The notes under the pieces: generated by a model
The model's database searches: none
Seen by the model: only the letters and a program-made list of their open reading frames with translations
Told to the model about the DNA's origin: nothing
Position numbers and translations under genes: made by a program
Shown: one piece after another, positions 1 through 8,343 of the stretch
How the letters are laid out: each line of letters starts with the position of its first letter
Position numbering within the stretch: the first letter of the stretch is position 1
From: Acidobacteriota bacterium
GTDB lineage: Bacteria > Acidobacteriota > Vicinamibacteria > Vicinamibacterales > UBA2999
DNA length: 64,000 nt
Reading direction: 5' to 3'
NCBI GenBank assembly: GCA_016184455.1
Contig: JACPCS010000136.1
Span: 1-64,000, forward strand

Positions 1-850
1 ACTCCGTGCTGCCCATCTCGTCGGCCGCCTGCGCCACCTCCCACGGCACCTCCGGATGCACGATGACGCGGACGCCAGGGTGCTGGCGCCGGACGCCCTC
101 GATCTGCGCGGCCGTGAACCGCGCGTGCACCGAGCAGTGGCCCTTCCAGAGGATCATTCGCGCGCGCGCCACGGCATCCGGATCGAGCCCGCCGAAGATC
201 TCTTCGGGATCCCAGGCGACCATCTCGTCGAGGCCGATGCCCATTCGGTACGCGGTGTTCCGCCCGAGATGCTGGTCGGGCAGGAAGAGCACCTTCTCCC
301 CACGGGAGAACGCCCACCGCAGCGTGGCGGCGGCGTTCGACGACGTGCACACGGTGCCGCCGCGCTCGCCGACGAACGCTTTGATGGCGGCGGCGGAGTT
401 GATGTAGGTGACCGGGATGACGCCGCGCACCTCCATCTCGCTCAGCTCCTCCCAGCACCGATCGAGCTGGTCGGGCGCCGCCATGTCGGCCATCGAGCAG
501 CCCGCGGCCAGGTCGGGCAGGATCACCTGCTGGTGCGGGGCCGCGAGCACGTCGGCGCTTTCGGCCATGAAGTGCACGCCGCAAAAGACGATGTACGCGG
601 CGTCGGACCGCGCGGCGATCTGGCGCGCCAGGCGGAAGGAGTCGCCGGTGTGGTCGGCGAACTTGATGACCTCGTCGCGCTGGTAGTGGTGGCCGAGGAT
701 CACGAGGCGGCCGCCAAGTGTCCACCGCGCGGCGGCGATGCGCGCGTCCATCTCGGCGTCGGACAGGCCGAGATACGGCTCGGGGAGCGGCTGGCGCTCG
801 CCCAGGTGTTCTTTCTCGAATTCAGTGAGAACCGGAATCAATGAAGCCAT
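1..850 (-). CDS. nadA: Quinolinate synthase NadA (3' end outside window)
   Basis: Condenses iminoaspartate with dihydroxyacetone phosphate to quinolinate in de novo NAD synthesis; a cytoplasmic [4Fe-4S] enzyme. The minus-strand reading begins MASLIPVLTEFEK at an ATG whose complement is at 848-850 and runs open to the window edge for 283 codons. Family motifs seen are GHHYQRDEVIKFADHTGDS near residue 53, CGVHFMAESADV near residue 89, CTSSNAAATLRWA and the WKGHCSVHARF block. The last cluster cysteine of the family should lie beyond the left edge. No aspartate oxidase gene (nadB) is next to it. The leader holds a strong hairpin followed by a T-run (separate entry). Confidence 0.95.
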   Translation of the reverse strand, partial: MASLIPVLTEFEKEHLGERQPLPEPYLGLSDAEMDARIAAARWTLGGRLVILGHHYQRDEVIKFADHTGDSFRLARQIAARSDAAYIVFCGVHFMAESADVLAAPHQQVILPDLAAGCSMADMAAPDQLDRCWEELSEMEVRGVIPVTYINSAAAIKAFVGERGGTVCTSSNAAATLRWAFSRGEKVLFLPDQHLGRNTAYRMGIGLDEMVAWDPEEIFGGLDPDAVARARMILWKGHCSVHARFTAAQIEGVRRQHPGVRVIVHPEVPWEVAQAADEMGSTE

Positions 851-896
851 GCGACAACGACCGTGTTTGTGAAAAATTTCTCAATCTCAGGACGTG

Positions 897-944
897 AAAA
901 AGGCCAAACTCCCCCTTCGGCTCTTGCCCGAGGAGTTTGCGCCT
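897..944 (-). terminator. Hairpin plus T-run in the nadA leader: terminator or attenuator
   Basis: Read on the minus strand, AGGC-(GC)-AAACTCC-TCGG pairs across a short loop with CCGA-(AGG)-GGGAGTTT-GCC and is followed directly by TTTTT (complement at 897-901). This is a textbook intrinsic-terminator shape. It could end transcription from the TonB-receptor remnant upstream. Because a TATACT -10-like hexamer lies just before it (complement at 951-956), it could instead be a nadA leader attenuator. NAD+-I riboswitches are known from acidobacterial nadA leaders, but I could not match their conserved nucleotides here. Confidence 0.6.
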
Positions 945-1004
945 ACGAAAAGTATAGCGTGTGCGGGTCCGCGCGGGAACCGCAGCGGCCGACTCGCGGG
1001 GTCC

Positions 1005-1072
1005 CCAACCGGGGTCCCCATCGCGCCTGCGCGATGGGGTGGCGTCGCGCGGACTGGGCGCGTTGGGGTGCT
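1005..1072 (-). repeat. REP-like palindrome, family 1, copy A
   Basis: Two consecutive palindromes, CCCCATCGCGC/GCGCGATGGGG and an outer CCCCAACGCGC arm, sit immediately after the TAG stop of the TonB-receptor remnant. The block matches copy D (33076-33143) over about 57 bp with only two or three differences. It is related to the shorter copies B and C. Confidence 0.8.
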
Positions 1073-2542
1073 CTAGAAGTCCAGCTGCGCGCTGATCTTG
1101 ACGAACCGCGGCGTCATCACGAACTGCGGGGTCCGGAACGTTCGGTATGCCGTGCTTTCGATCAACACCGCGTTCGAATTGAGCACATTATAGACGTCAA
1201 CATTCACGGTCGCGCGGCGATCACCAATCCGCAGGATCTTGCCGACCCGCAGGTCGACCTGGTTGACACGGTCGCCGTACACGACGCCCGCGGTCGCCGT
1301 GCCCGGCGTCTCCGCGACCGCATTCGCCTTCAGCAGGTTGACCTGGACGTTTCCGGCGCCCCCCGACAGCGGCCGCCCGAGTGACTGAGCCGCCAGCGCG
1401 CTGGGCGCGACGAAAGTCGCTTGCACGACGGGGCCGGGATTGCTCTGGACGGCCGCGGCGACCTGAACGTCCACCGTCGGGATCGTGTAGGAGACCATCG
1501 CCTTCGCCTGCGTGAGGAACGGCGAATCCAGATGACAGGAGTCGGTCGGCAGGGCGGTCGTGGCGGTGGTGATCACCTCGGGGAGTTGCTTCACGATCTC
1601 GCAATTGTCGGTGCTCGTGCGCCCCGAGCTGACGCCGGCCTGCACCCTGACGCCCTGCACGAGCCGCGCGGTCGCGCTGACGTCGACCCCATTCCAGTGC
1701 TCGATCTCCTTGCCGTACTTGGACGACAGGGTCGTGAGGTTTTGGGTCGGGACGCCGAACTTCTCCGGCTTGAGGTTGTACAACCCACAGATCTGATGAC
1801 CGCCGCCGCCGGGAAGCCGATTGTCCACCGGTGCCGTGATGCAGTACGAGTCGAAATCGGACGCTGACAGAGCGATGGTGTCGGTTGCGCCGAAGTTTCC
1901 ATACCAGCGCCGAAAGTAGCCGGCCTCGATCGACACGCGCGGGGACAGCTGCTGTTGGACGCTCGTGGCGAACTCCCAGTTGAACGGACGCTTTCCCCAG
2001 CCGATGATGGCGTCGCGGTCGTAGATTGTGCTGAGGATCGGCTGCCCGAGGTTCGGGTTGGCCATCGGGCCGCATTCGCCGTTCGCCAGGCGGCTGGTGA
2101 GGTCGCAATCGGGCACGAAGTTCCTGTTGGCGTCGTTCCAGCTCCGCGTCGTCGAGTGGACGACCCGGTTGTACGGGGCGAGCTGACCGTACCTGAACGC
2201 CGAAGAATCGACACCGATCAGGTACTTGTTCAGGCTGACTTTGAGCGCGGTCCGGCCGTCGCCGAAGACGTCCAAGGCCGCGCCCAGCCTGGGCGTGACA
2301 TCCTTCCAGTCGGCGTTCACCTCCTCGGGGAGCGTGAAGTTCAGCGTCGGGGCAAACTGGATGGGCCCGTACGTCACTTCCGGGAAACTGGTCTTGATGG
2401 CGTCGACCCGTACGCCTCCGGTCAGCGTCAGTCGCCTGATGGTCCACTTGTCCTGGGCGTACACGCCAATCTCGCGGTTCAGATCCCAGTTGTCGTAGTA
2501 CGGCGTGGCGTACTGCGTGATCAGGTAGGTGTGGGGTGTCAA
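1073..2542 (-). pseudogene. 5'-truncated TonB-dependent receptor remnant (C-terminal barrel only)
   Basis: About 489 residues of the C-terminal beta-barrel of an acidobacterial TonB receptor remain. Visible features are periodic amphipathic strands, a VYAQDKWTIRRLTLTGGVR strand typical of the barrel, and a terminal KISAQLDF ending in F. The signal peptide, carboxypeptidase-like domain and plug are all missing. Homology begins at about the first codon, where a TTG overlaps the stop region of mqnE. A full-length relative in this window (24636-27575) has 979 residues, so roughly half is lost. Without a plug or signal peptide it cannot be an outer-membrane receptor. I infer a deletion that fused its middle to the end of mqnE. 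Confidence 0.8.
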
Positions 2543-3648
2543 GGCATCGCGCCCATCGCCTGTCTGATGTTGTAGAAGGTGTCGCGCTCGAACGGCTCGC
2601 GCCCCGCCGCCCGCACGAGCCGCGACAGCTGCGCCATCGACAGCCCCTCCGGGGTCGACGAGCCGGCCATGTGGTAGATCTTCTCCTCCTGCACGGTGCC
2701 ATCCAGGTCGTCGACGCCGAACCAGAGCGCCGCCTGCGCCACGTCGACCCCGGTCGCAACCCAGAACGCCTTGATGTGCGGAATGCTGTCGAGCATCAGC
2801 CGCGACACGGCATGGACGCGCAGCGTATCCGCGGCGCTCGGCGCCGGCAGCTTCCGCATCTGGTTGTTGTCGGGATGGAACGCGAGCGGAATGAACGCCT
2901 GGAAGCCGCCGGTCTCGTCCTGCAGCGCGCGCGCCCGGAGCATGTGGTCGACGCGCTCCTCATACGTCTCGATGTGCCCGTACAGCATCGTCACGTTCGT
3001 CTTCATGCCCATGAGATGCGCCGTGCGATGGATGGAGAGATAGCGGTCGGCATCGCACTTGTCGTGGCAGATCTTCCGCCGCACGCGCTCGGCGAAGATC
3101 TCCGCGCCGCCGCCCGGCAGCGAATCGAGGCCGGCCTCCATCAGCTCGCGGAGCACCTGCGCGTCGGTCATGCCGTACAAATCCGCGAAGAACGCGATCT
3201 CCACGGCGGTGAAGCACTTGAGATGGATGCTCGGGCGGATCCGCTTGAAGCCCCGCAGCAGCTCCGTGTAGTAGCCGAACGGCAGATCGGGATTCAGGCC
3301 GTTGACGATGTGAATCTCGGTGAGCGGCTGGTGCGCGCGCTGGCGCAGCTTGTCCCAGGCCTGCTCGAGCGGCATCGTGTACGCGGCGCTGTCGGCCGGC
3401 TTCAGCCGCGCGAATGAACAGAACAGGCAGCTCGCCACGCAGACGTTGGTCGGTTCGAGCCGCAGGTTGTAGTTGAAGTACGTCCGCGCGCCGTGGCGTC
3501 TCTCGCGCTCGCGGTTGGCCAGCCAGCCGACGGCCAGCAGATCCGGACACTCGAACAGGCGAATGCCGTCCGCAAGGTCGAGCCGCCCGCCCGCCTCCAG
3601 CCTGCGGCTGATGTCGGCGAGCCCCGCTGCCTGGACACGTGACTGCAC
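2539..3648 (-). CDS. mqnE: Aminofutalosine synthase MqnE (radical SAM)
   Basis: Joins 3-[(1-carboxyvinyl)oxy]benzoate to SAM-derived adenosyl to make aminofutalosine, an early step of futalosine-route menaquinone synthesis. The 369-residue protein carries the radical-SAM motif CVASCLFCSF (CxxxCxxC) near residue 70, followed by EIHIVNGLNPDLPF and the LPGGGAEIF block typical of the MqnE/MqnC/CofH group. Start is a GTG preceded by GGGAGG. Two further menaquinone genes, mqnD (18272-19099) and menG (32360-33064), lie elsewhere in the window. MqnC would be the nearest alternative, but length and motif order fit MqnE better. Confidence 0.88.
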   Translation of the reverse strand: MQSRVQAAGLADISRRLEAGGRLDLADGIRLFECPDLLAVGWLANRERERRHGARTYFNYNLRLEPTNVCVASCLFCSFARLKPADSAAYTMPLEQAWDKLRQRAHQPLTEIHIVNGLNPDLPFGYYTELLRGFKRIRPSIHLKCFTAVEIAFFADLYGMTDAQVLRELMEAGLDSLPGGGAEIFAERVRRKICHDKCDADRYLSIHRTAHLMGMKTNVTMLYGHIETYEERVDHMLRARALQDETGGFQAFIPLAFHPDNNQMRKLPAPSAADTLRVHAVSRLMLDSIPHIKAFWVATGVDVAQAALWFGVDDLDGTVQEEKIYHMAGSSTPEGLSMAQLSRLVRAAGREPFERDTFYNIRQAMGAMP

Positions 3649-3675
3649 GCGAAGCCTCCCGGAATTCTAGCGTGC

Positions 3676-3681
3676 TATACT
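3676..3681 (+). promoter_or_regulatory. Possible -10 hexamer for the riboswitch transcript
   Basis: TATACT lies 20 bp before the riboswitch P1 stem, a reasonable distance for the start of this transcript. No convincing -35 is seen 17 bp upstream, so the call rests on position and the hexamer alone. Confidence 0.35.
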
Positions 3682-3701
3682 CAGCCCCAACAAACCGACA
3701 C

Positions 3702-3837
3702 CGCCGGGTGATCGGGGGAAGTGGGTGCGAAGCCCACACGGTCCCGCCACTGTAAGTCCTGCCGGGTGGTGGTTGGTGGATGTGGCGTGTCCACGAACCA
3801 CCAACCGACAGGGCGAGTCAGGAAACCTGCCCCGGCG
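3702..3837 (+). ncRNA. Cobalamin (B12) riboswitch
   Basis: Conserved segments in order are GGGGGAAGTGGGTGCGAAG, the core GGTCCCGCCACTGTAAGTCC, and the B12 box GAGTCAGGAAACCTGCC. They are closed by a 7-bp P1 stem CGCCGGG (3702-3708) with CCCGGCG (3831-3837). The peripheral arm at 3771-3806 is a GGTTGGTGG/CCACCAACC hairpin built from the same word as the hairpin at 55261-55332. Downstream, CCGGCG/CGCCGG (about 3852-3870) abuts the Shine-Dalgarno AGGGAG of btuD, a likely translational expression platform. It should repress the whole btu operon when adenosylcobalamin is present. Confidence 0.95.
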
Positions 3838-3879
3838 CATGTCCCCTTGGTCCGGCGCGAGCGACGCCGGAGGGAGACG

Positions 3880-4668
3880 ATGGCCCTCCAGCTCCAGCAG
3901 ATTTCATTCGAGTACGGCCCGACGAACGGGTTCGCCGTCCGTGACGTCTCCGTTGTCATCGAACGTGGGTCGCTGACGGGCCTGCTCGGGCCGAACGGCT
4001 GCGGCAAGACGACTGTGCTGAAGCTCATGGCCGGCGTGCTGCGGCCGGAGCGGGGAACGATCGCGTTCGACGGCCGCGCGCTGGCCGACATTCCACGGCG
4101 CGAGCTCGCGCGGCACATCGCGTCCGTGCCGCAGGAAACACATCCGGCGTTCGACTACAGCGTGCTCGAGATGGTGCTGATGGGACGGCATCCACATCTG
4201 GGCACGTTCGCGCTCGAAGGACCGGGCGATCTGGCGATTGCGTACGACGCGCTGGCCGGCACCGGCACAGCGCATCTGGCCGGCCGCACGTACATGTCGC
4301 TCAGCGGCGGCGAGAAGCAGCGCGTCGTCATCGCGAGCGCGCTGGCCCAGCAGCCCGACGTGCTGCTGCTCGACGAGCCGACCGCTTCCCTGGATCTCGC
4401 CTACCAGCTCGAGGTGGCGGCGCTGCTCGCACGGCTCAACCGCGAGCGCGGCGTCACCATTGTCGTGGCGACGCACGATCTGAATCTTGCCGCGTCGATC
4501 TGCCGGACGCTCGTGCTCGTTCGCGGCGGCCGCGTGCTCGCGCAGGGCGCCACCGACGCGGTGCTGACGGGCGACACGATCCGGCAGCTCTACGACGTCG
4601 ATGCGGACGTCCGTTTTCACGACCGCTCGGGCCACCTCACGGTCGTCCCAATCGGGCGAATCCGATGA
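3880..4668 (+). CDS. btuD: Cobalamin/iron-siderophore ABC transporter ATPase
   Basis: Energises uptake of cobalamin through the inner membrane together with the permease that follows. The 262-residue protein has Walker A GPNGCGKTT (about residue 37), signature LSGGEKQRV, Walker B LLLDEPTASLD and the H-loop THDLN. The start is the ATG 4 nt after AGGGAG; in-frame codons upstream run back through the riboswitch and are not coding. The B12 riboswitch assigns the substrate. It overlaps the permease by ATGA. Confidence 0.92.
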   Translation: MALQLQQISFEYGPTNGFAVRDVSVVIERGSLTGLLGPNGCGKTTVLKLMAGVLRPERGTIAFDGRALADIPRRELARHIASVPQETHPAFDYSVLEMVLMGRHPHLGTFALEGPGDLAIAYDALAGTGTAHLAGRTYMSLSGGEKQRVVIASALAQQPDVLLLDEPTASLDLAYQLEVAALLARLNRERGVTIVVATHDLNLAASICRTLVLVRGGRVLAQGATDAVLTGDTIRQLYDVDADVRFHDRSGHLTVVPIGRIR

Positions 4669-5714
4669 GGGCGACTTCCTCATCCGTCGTCGCGCCGGTG
4701 GGATCGACGCTGCGGCCGATCCGGCAGCGGCTGCTGCTGACGCTGCTGGGTTACGGCACGTTGGCCCTCGCTGCGTGTCTGCTGGCGCCGCTCGTGGGGA
4801 GCACGCGCATCAGCCTGGCTCGTGCGTTCGATCGCTCGATTCCATTTGCCGACAACGTCGACGCGCAGATCTTCTTTCTGGCCCGGATGCCGCGCGTGCT
4901 CGCCGGCGCGATTGTGGGCGCGGCGCTCGCCGCGGCGGGCGTCGTGCTGCAGGCGCTGCTGCGCAACCCCCTGGCCACCCCGTTCACGCTCGGCGTCTCC
5001 GCCGGTTCGGCGCTGGGCGCCATGCTGGCGATCTCAGCCGGGGCGGCGGTCGCGTTCGGGCCGCTCTCGCCGGTGCCCCTGGCCAGCCTCGTCGGCGCGT
5101 TCGTGGCCGCCGCGATCGTCTACGCGCTGGCGACGCGGCCGGGACGGCCGATGTCGACCGCCGTGCTGCTGCTCGCCGGCGTCACGCTCAACTCGTTCTT
5201 CTCCGCGCTCATCCTGTTCGTGCAGTACATGGCCGATTTCGCAGAAGCCTATCGCACCGTGCGGTGGCTGATGGGCGACCTGGACGTCGGCGGGTTCGCA
5301 CCGATTGCCGGCGTCCTCCCGCTGCTCCTCGTGGCGTGTGCGGCGTTCGCCGTGCTGCCCTCGTCGCTCAACCTGCTGAGCGTCGGCGCCGATGTCGCGG
5401 CGACGCGCGGCGTCGACGTCGCCCGCACGCAGCGGCTCGCCTTTCTGAGCGCCGCGCTGGCGACGAGCGCCGCCGTCGCGCTCGCCGGCCCGATCGGCTT
5501 TGTCGGCATTGTCGTCCCGCATCTGGTGCGGCTGATGACCGGCGTCGACCATCGCGTGGCGCTCCCCGCGTCGGCGCTCTTCGGCGCGGCGTTTCTGGTG
5601 GCGTGCGATCTGGTGGCGCGTACCGTGCTCGCGCCGGTCGAAGTCCCGGTCGGCGTCGTGACCGCAATGATTGGAGGCCCGTTCTTCCTGTGGCTGCTCG
5701 TGCGAAAGGCCTGA
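4665..5714 (+). CDS. btuC: Cobalamin/iron-siderophore ABC transporter permease (FecCD family)
   Basis: Inner-membrane channel of 349 residues with about ten hydrophobic helices and FecCD/BtuC hallmarks: ARMPRVLAGAIVGAALAAAG, LLRNPLATPFTLGVSAG, GPIGFVGIVVPHLVR. It begins in the ATGA shared with btuD and ends inside the start region of the binding protein. Length is normal for the family (about 330-350). Confidence 0.93.
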   Translation: MRATSSSVVAPVGSTLRPIRQRLLLTLLGYGTLALAACLLAPLVGSTRISLARAFDRSIPFADNVDAQIFFLARMPRVLAGAIVGAALAAAGVVLQALLRNPLATPFTLGVSAGSALGAMLAISAGAAVAFGPLSPVPLASLVGAFVAAAIVYALATRPGRPMSTAVLLLAGVTLNSFFSALILFVQYMADFAEAYRTVRWLMGDLDVGGFAPIAGVLPLLLVACAAFAVLPSSLNLLSVGADVAATRGVDVARTQRLAFLSAALATSAAVALAGPIGFVGIVVPHLVRLMTGVDHRVALPASALFGAAFLVACDLVARTVLAPVEVPVGVVTAMIGGPFFLWLLVRKA

Positions 5715-6537
5715 CGATTCTGCTCGTCCTCGTCGCGATCTGCGCGTACGTAGGGCGGGTCTCGCGAGCGGAACAGGCCATCGCGAGCAGACCCGCCACT
5801 GCGCCCGCCACGCGCATCGTGTCGCTCGTGCCGGCGCTGACGGAGATGCTCTTCGCGATCGAGGCCGGGCCTCAGGTCGTCGCCGTCAGCAGCTATGACG
5901 ACTTTCCACCCGAGGTGCAGCGTCTGCCCCGCGTCGGCGCGTTGCTCGACCCCGACGTCGAGCGCATCCTCTCGCTGCGGCCGGATCTGGTGCTCACCTA
6001 CGGCTCGCAGGACGGGCTCGAGGCGCAGCTCGCCAGGGCCGGCATTCGCACCTACAGCTACCGGCACGGCGGTCTCGAGGTGCTGTTCAGGACGATGAGC
6101 GAGCTCGGCACGGCGACGGGGCACGCCGCGGAAGCCGGACGGACGGCCAGCGGGATTCGCCGGCAGCTCGACGCGATTCGCGCGCGCGTGCGCGGCCGGT
6201 CGCGGCCGCGCGTGCTGCTCGTCTTCGGACGCGAGCCGCAGTCGCTGAAGCAGGTGTACGTCAGCGGCGGCAGGGGGTTCCTTCTGTTCAGCCCTCATCC
6301 GAGACGCTCCTCACGCGTGCGCCCGACGTGATCCTCGAAATCCACGAGAACCGGACGATTGCCGGCGCTGACGCCGTGCGCGAGCGTGCGGCGTGGGGCG
6401 CGCTCTCGGCGATTCCGGCGGTCCGGAGCGGACGCATCCATTTCCTCAGCGGCGACTACCTCACCGTTCCCGGTCCGCGGGTCGCCCTCGCAACCGAGGC
6501 GTTCGCCCGTGTGCTCCACCCGGAGGCCTTCAAGTGA
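5690..6537 (+). pseudogene. btuF: Cobalamin-binding periplasmic protein BtuF, frameshifted
   Basis: The likely start is a GTG at 5690 inside the end of btuC, with GGAGG upstream, giving a signal peptide (LTILLVLVAICAYVG). It is followed by family motifs RIVSLVPALTEMLFAIEA and LRPDLVLTYGSQ. Around 6275-6292 the frame breaks. The first frame ends in unrelated residues at 6331. The second frame resumes as QPSSETLLTRAPDVILEIHE and reads to 6537. About 20-25 residues normally between GGRGFL and QPSSETLL are absent, so this is a deletion with frameshift rather than a single-base error. A second binding protein two genes downstream may compensate. Confidence 0.8.
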
Positions 6538-7193
6538 AGATCCTGCTCTCGTGGAGCTCGGGCAAGGACAGCGCCTGGGCGCTGCACGTGCTCAATCAGA
6601 CGCACCCCGGCTCGGTCGGCGCGCTGCTGACGACCGTCAACGAGGCGGTGGACCGGGTGGCCATGCATGCCGTCAGGCGCGCTGTGCTCGAGGCACAGGC
6701 CGCCTCCGCCGCCCTGCCGCTGCGCGTCGTGCCGATACCCCATCCCTGCCCGAACGAGGTGTACGAGGCGCGCATGCGCGACGCCGTAGCCGCAGCCGTC
6801 GCCGACGGCTTCACCCATGCGGCGTTCGGCGATCTGTTCCTCGAGGATGTGCGCCGGTATCGCGAGGAGCGGCTGGCAGGAAGCGGCCTGCAGCCGCTGT
6901 TTCCCGTCTGGGGAATCCCGACAGCCGAGCTCGCGGATCAGATGCTCGCGGCCGGACTCCGGGCGCGCGTGGCGTGCGTCGACACGCGTGTGCTCGATGC
7001 GTCCTTCGTCGGTCGCGAATGGAATCGCGCGCTGCTCGACGAGCTGCCGCACGGCGCGGATCCGTGCGGCGAGAACGGCGAATTCCATACATGCGTCTAC
7101 GCGGGACCCATGTTCCTCCGTCCGCTCGCGCTGACCTGTGGCGAGCGTGTCAGCCGCGATCCGTTCGTCTGGTGCGACCTGATCGCCTCATGA
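6534..7193 (+). CDS. DUF71/COG2102 PP-loop ATPase of the B12-associated clade
   Basis: A 219-residue cytoplasmic protein with the PP-loop ATP-binding motif WSSGKDSAWAL at residues 6-16 and the DUF71 block GENGEFHTCVY near the C-terminus. The family includes diphthine-ammonia ligase in eukaryotes and archaea. A bacterial clade clusters with B12 transport genes and has been predicted by comparative genomics to act in B12 salvage. Its place under a cobalamin riboswitch supports that. Starts at GTG within GTGA shared with the btuF stop, and ends in ATGA shared with the next gene. Confidence 0.82.
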   Translation: MKILLSWSSGKDSAWALHVLNQTHPGSVGALLTTVNEAVDRVAMHAVRRAVLEAQAASAALPLRVVPIPHPCPNEVYEARMRDAVAAAVADGFTHAAFGDLFLEDVRRYREERLAGSGLQPLFPVWGIPTAELADQMLAAGLRARVACVDTRVLDASFVGREWNRALLDELPHGADPCGENGEFHTCVYAGPMFLRPLALTCGERVSRDPFVWCDLIAS

Positions 7194-7984
7194 GCGCCTA
7201 CCCGTCGCGCATCGTCTGCCTGACCGAAGAGACGACCGAGACGCTCTATCTGCTCGGAGAGGGCGACCGCGTGGTGGGCGTCTCCGGCTATACGATCCGG
7301 CCGCCCGAGGCGCGCCGGAAGCCGCGCGTCTCTGCGTTTCTGAACGCCCGCTTCAGCCGGATCGAAGCGCTTCGGCCGGATCTGGTGCTCGGCTTCTCCG
7401 ACCTGCAGGCCGACATCGCTGCGGAGCTCGTCCGGCGCGGATATCCGGTGGCCGTCTTCAACCAGCGGAGCGTCGCCGAGATCCTTCAGATGATCCGCGT
7501 GCTCGGCGGCATGGTGGGATGCGGCGACCGCGCCGAGGCGCTCGCCTCGCGGCTCGAGCTCGAGATCGACGCCGTGCGCGCCGCCACAGCCGGCCTGCCA
7601 CGCCCGCGCGTGTTCTTCGAGGAGTGGGACAATCCGCTGATTTCTGGAATCACATGGGTCGACGAGCTCGTCGAGATCGCGGGCGGTCAGCCGATCTTCC
7701 CCGAGCTGCGCGACGCGAAGCTCGGACGCGACCGGATCGTCACACCGGACGAAGTCGTGCGCCGGAACCCCGAGGTGATCGTCGCGTCGTGGTGCGGCAA
7801 GGCCGTCCGCACGGAGCGGATTGCCACGCGGGTGGGATGGCACGAAGTCGCCGCCGTTCGCAGCGGCCATATCTACGAGATCAAGTCCGCGTACATCCTG
7901 CAGCCCGGACCTGCGGCGCTGACCGAAGGCCTGCGGCAGCTCCACGACATCCTTGCGCGCGTCCGCACCACGTGCGGCGCCTGA
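7190..7984 (+). CDS. Second BtuF-like cobalamin-binding protein, no signal peptide
   Basis: 264 residues with the BtuF fold signatures RIVCLTEETTETLYLLGEG, LRPDLVLGFSDL and WDNPLISGITWVDELVEIAGG. It begins MSAYPSRIVC with no hydrophobic leader or lipobox, so as written it would stay in the cytoplasm, unlike the broken btuF upstream. ATGA overlap couples it to the DUF71 gene. The last 69 bases of homologous sequence (7898-7966) are repeated exactly at 8964-9032. It could be a cytoplasmic B12-binding partner of the DUF71 enzyme; this is inference from gene order. Confidence 0.8.
   Translation: MSAYPSRIVCLTEETTETLYLLGEGDRVVGVSGYTIRPPEARRKPRVSAFLNARFSRIEALRPDLVLGFSDLQADIAAELVRRGYPVAVFNQRSVAEILQMIRVLGGMVGCGDRAEALASRLELEIDAVRAATAGLPRPRVFFEEWDNPLISGITWVDELVEIAGGQPIFPELRDAKLGRDRIVTPDEVVRRNPEVIVASWCGKAVRTERIATRVGWHEVAAVRSGHIYEIKSAYILQPGPAALTEGLRQLHDILARVRTTCGA
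7898..7966 (+). repeat. 69-bp direct repeat, left copy (inside the btuF2 3' end)
   Basis: Begins CTGCAGCCCGGACCTGCGG and ends GCGCGCGTCCGC. It is identical base for base to 8964-9032. Sequence just beyond the right edge of each copy is still loosely similar for about 20 bp. Confidence 0.95.
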
Positions 7985-8343
7985 GCAGCGTTTCATCGAC
8001 GTCGTGGAGCGCTCGAGTGCCGGCGCGATTGATCGGCGGTAATCGAGATGGCGGGCAGGGTTACCTGTCTGGCTGGCACGCAACCGCCGCGCTCGCCGCG
8101 CGTCTTTCCTGACAGCAACGCTGGAGAAAGCAACACGTTGCCGGCCGGACGACGTCTGTCCGCGTCCGATGGATACGTGTGAGTTTCGCGCGTATCCTTC
8201 CGGCGCGCGGGTAACCGCGGATTCATCCGGGCGCGTCTCACCAGTGCTATCATCCGGCGCCAGTTACAGATAGATAGGTGCGGTGTCGATATCGATGCCC
8301 TTCCTCGAGAGCTACTGCCACAGGAGCCCGAAGGCTAAAAGGT
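7985..8343. other. Intergenic stretch between btuF2 and the phosphatase gene
   Basis: No supported gene in 359 bp. On the minus strand around 8045-8095 the string GACAGGTAACCCTGCC resembles a B12 box, but the remaining riboswitch core is absent. A CCGGCGCGCGGGTAACCGCGG patch has local dyad symmetry. Nothing else is recognised. Confidence 0.5.

Noticed and set aside
56..844. Long plus-strand open frame opposite nadA
   Set aside because: Arg/Asp/Val-rich antisense frame with no family motifs; the minus strand encodes a clear NadA.
897..944. NAD+-I riboswitch in the nadA leader
   Set aside because: Only a long hairpin and T-run are visible; the conserved bulged nucleotides of that class could not be matched by eye.
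8045..8100. B12-box-like GACAGGTAACCCTGCC on the minus strand, suggesting a second cobalamin riboswitch
   Set aside because: No CGGTCCCGCCACTG-type core, no P1 stem and no minus-strand gene downstream that fits; too little to call.
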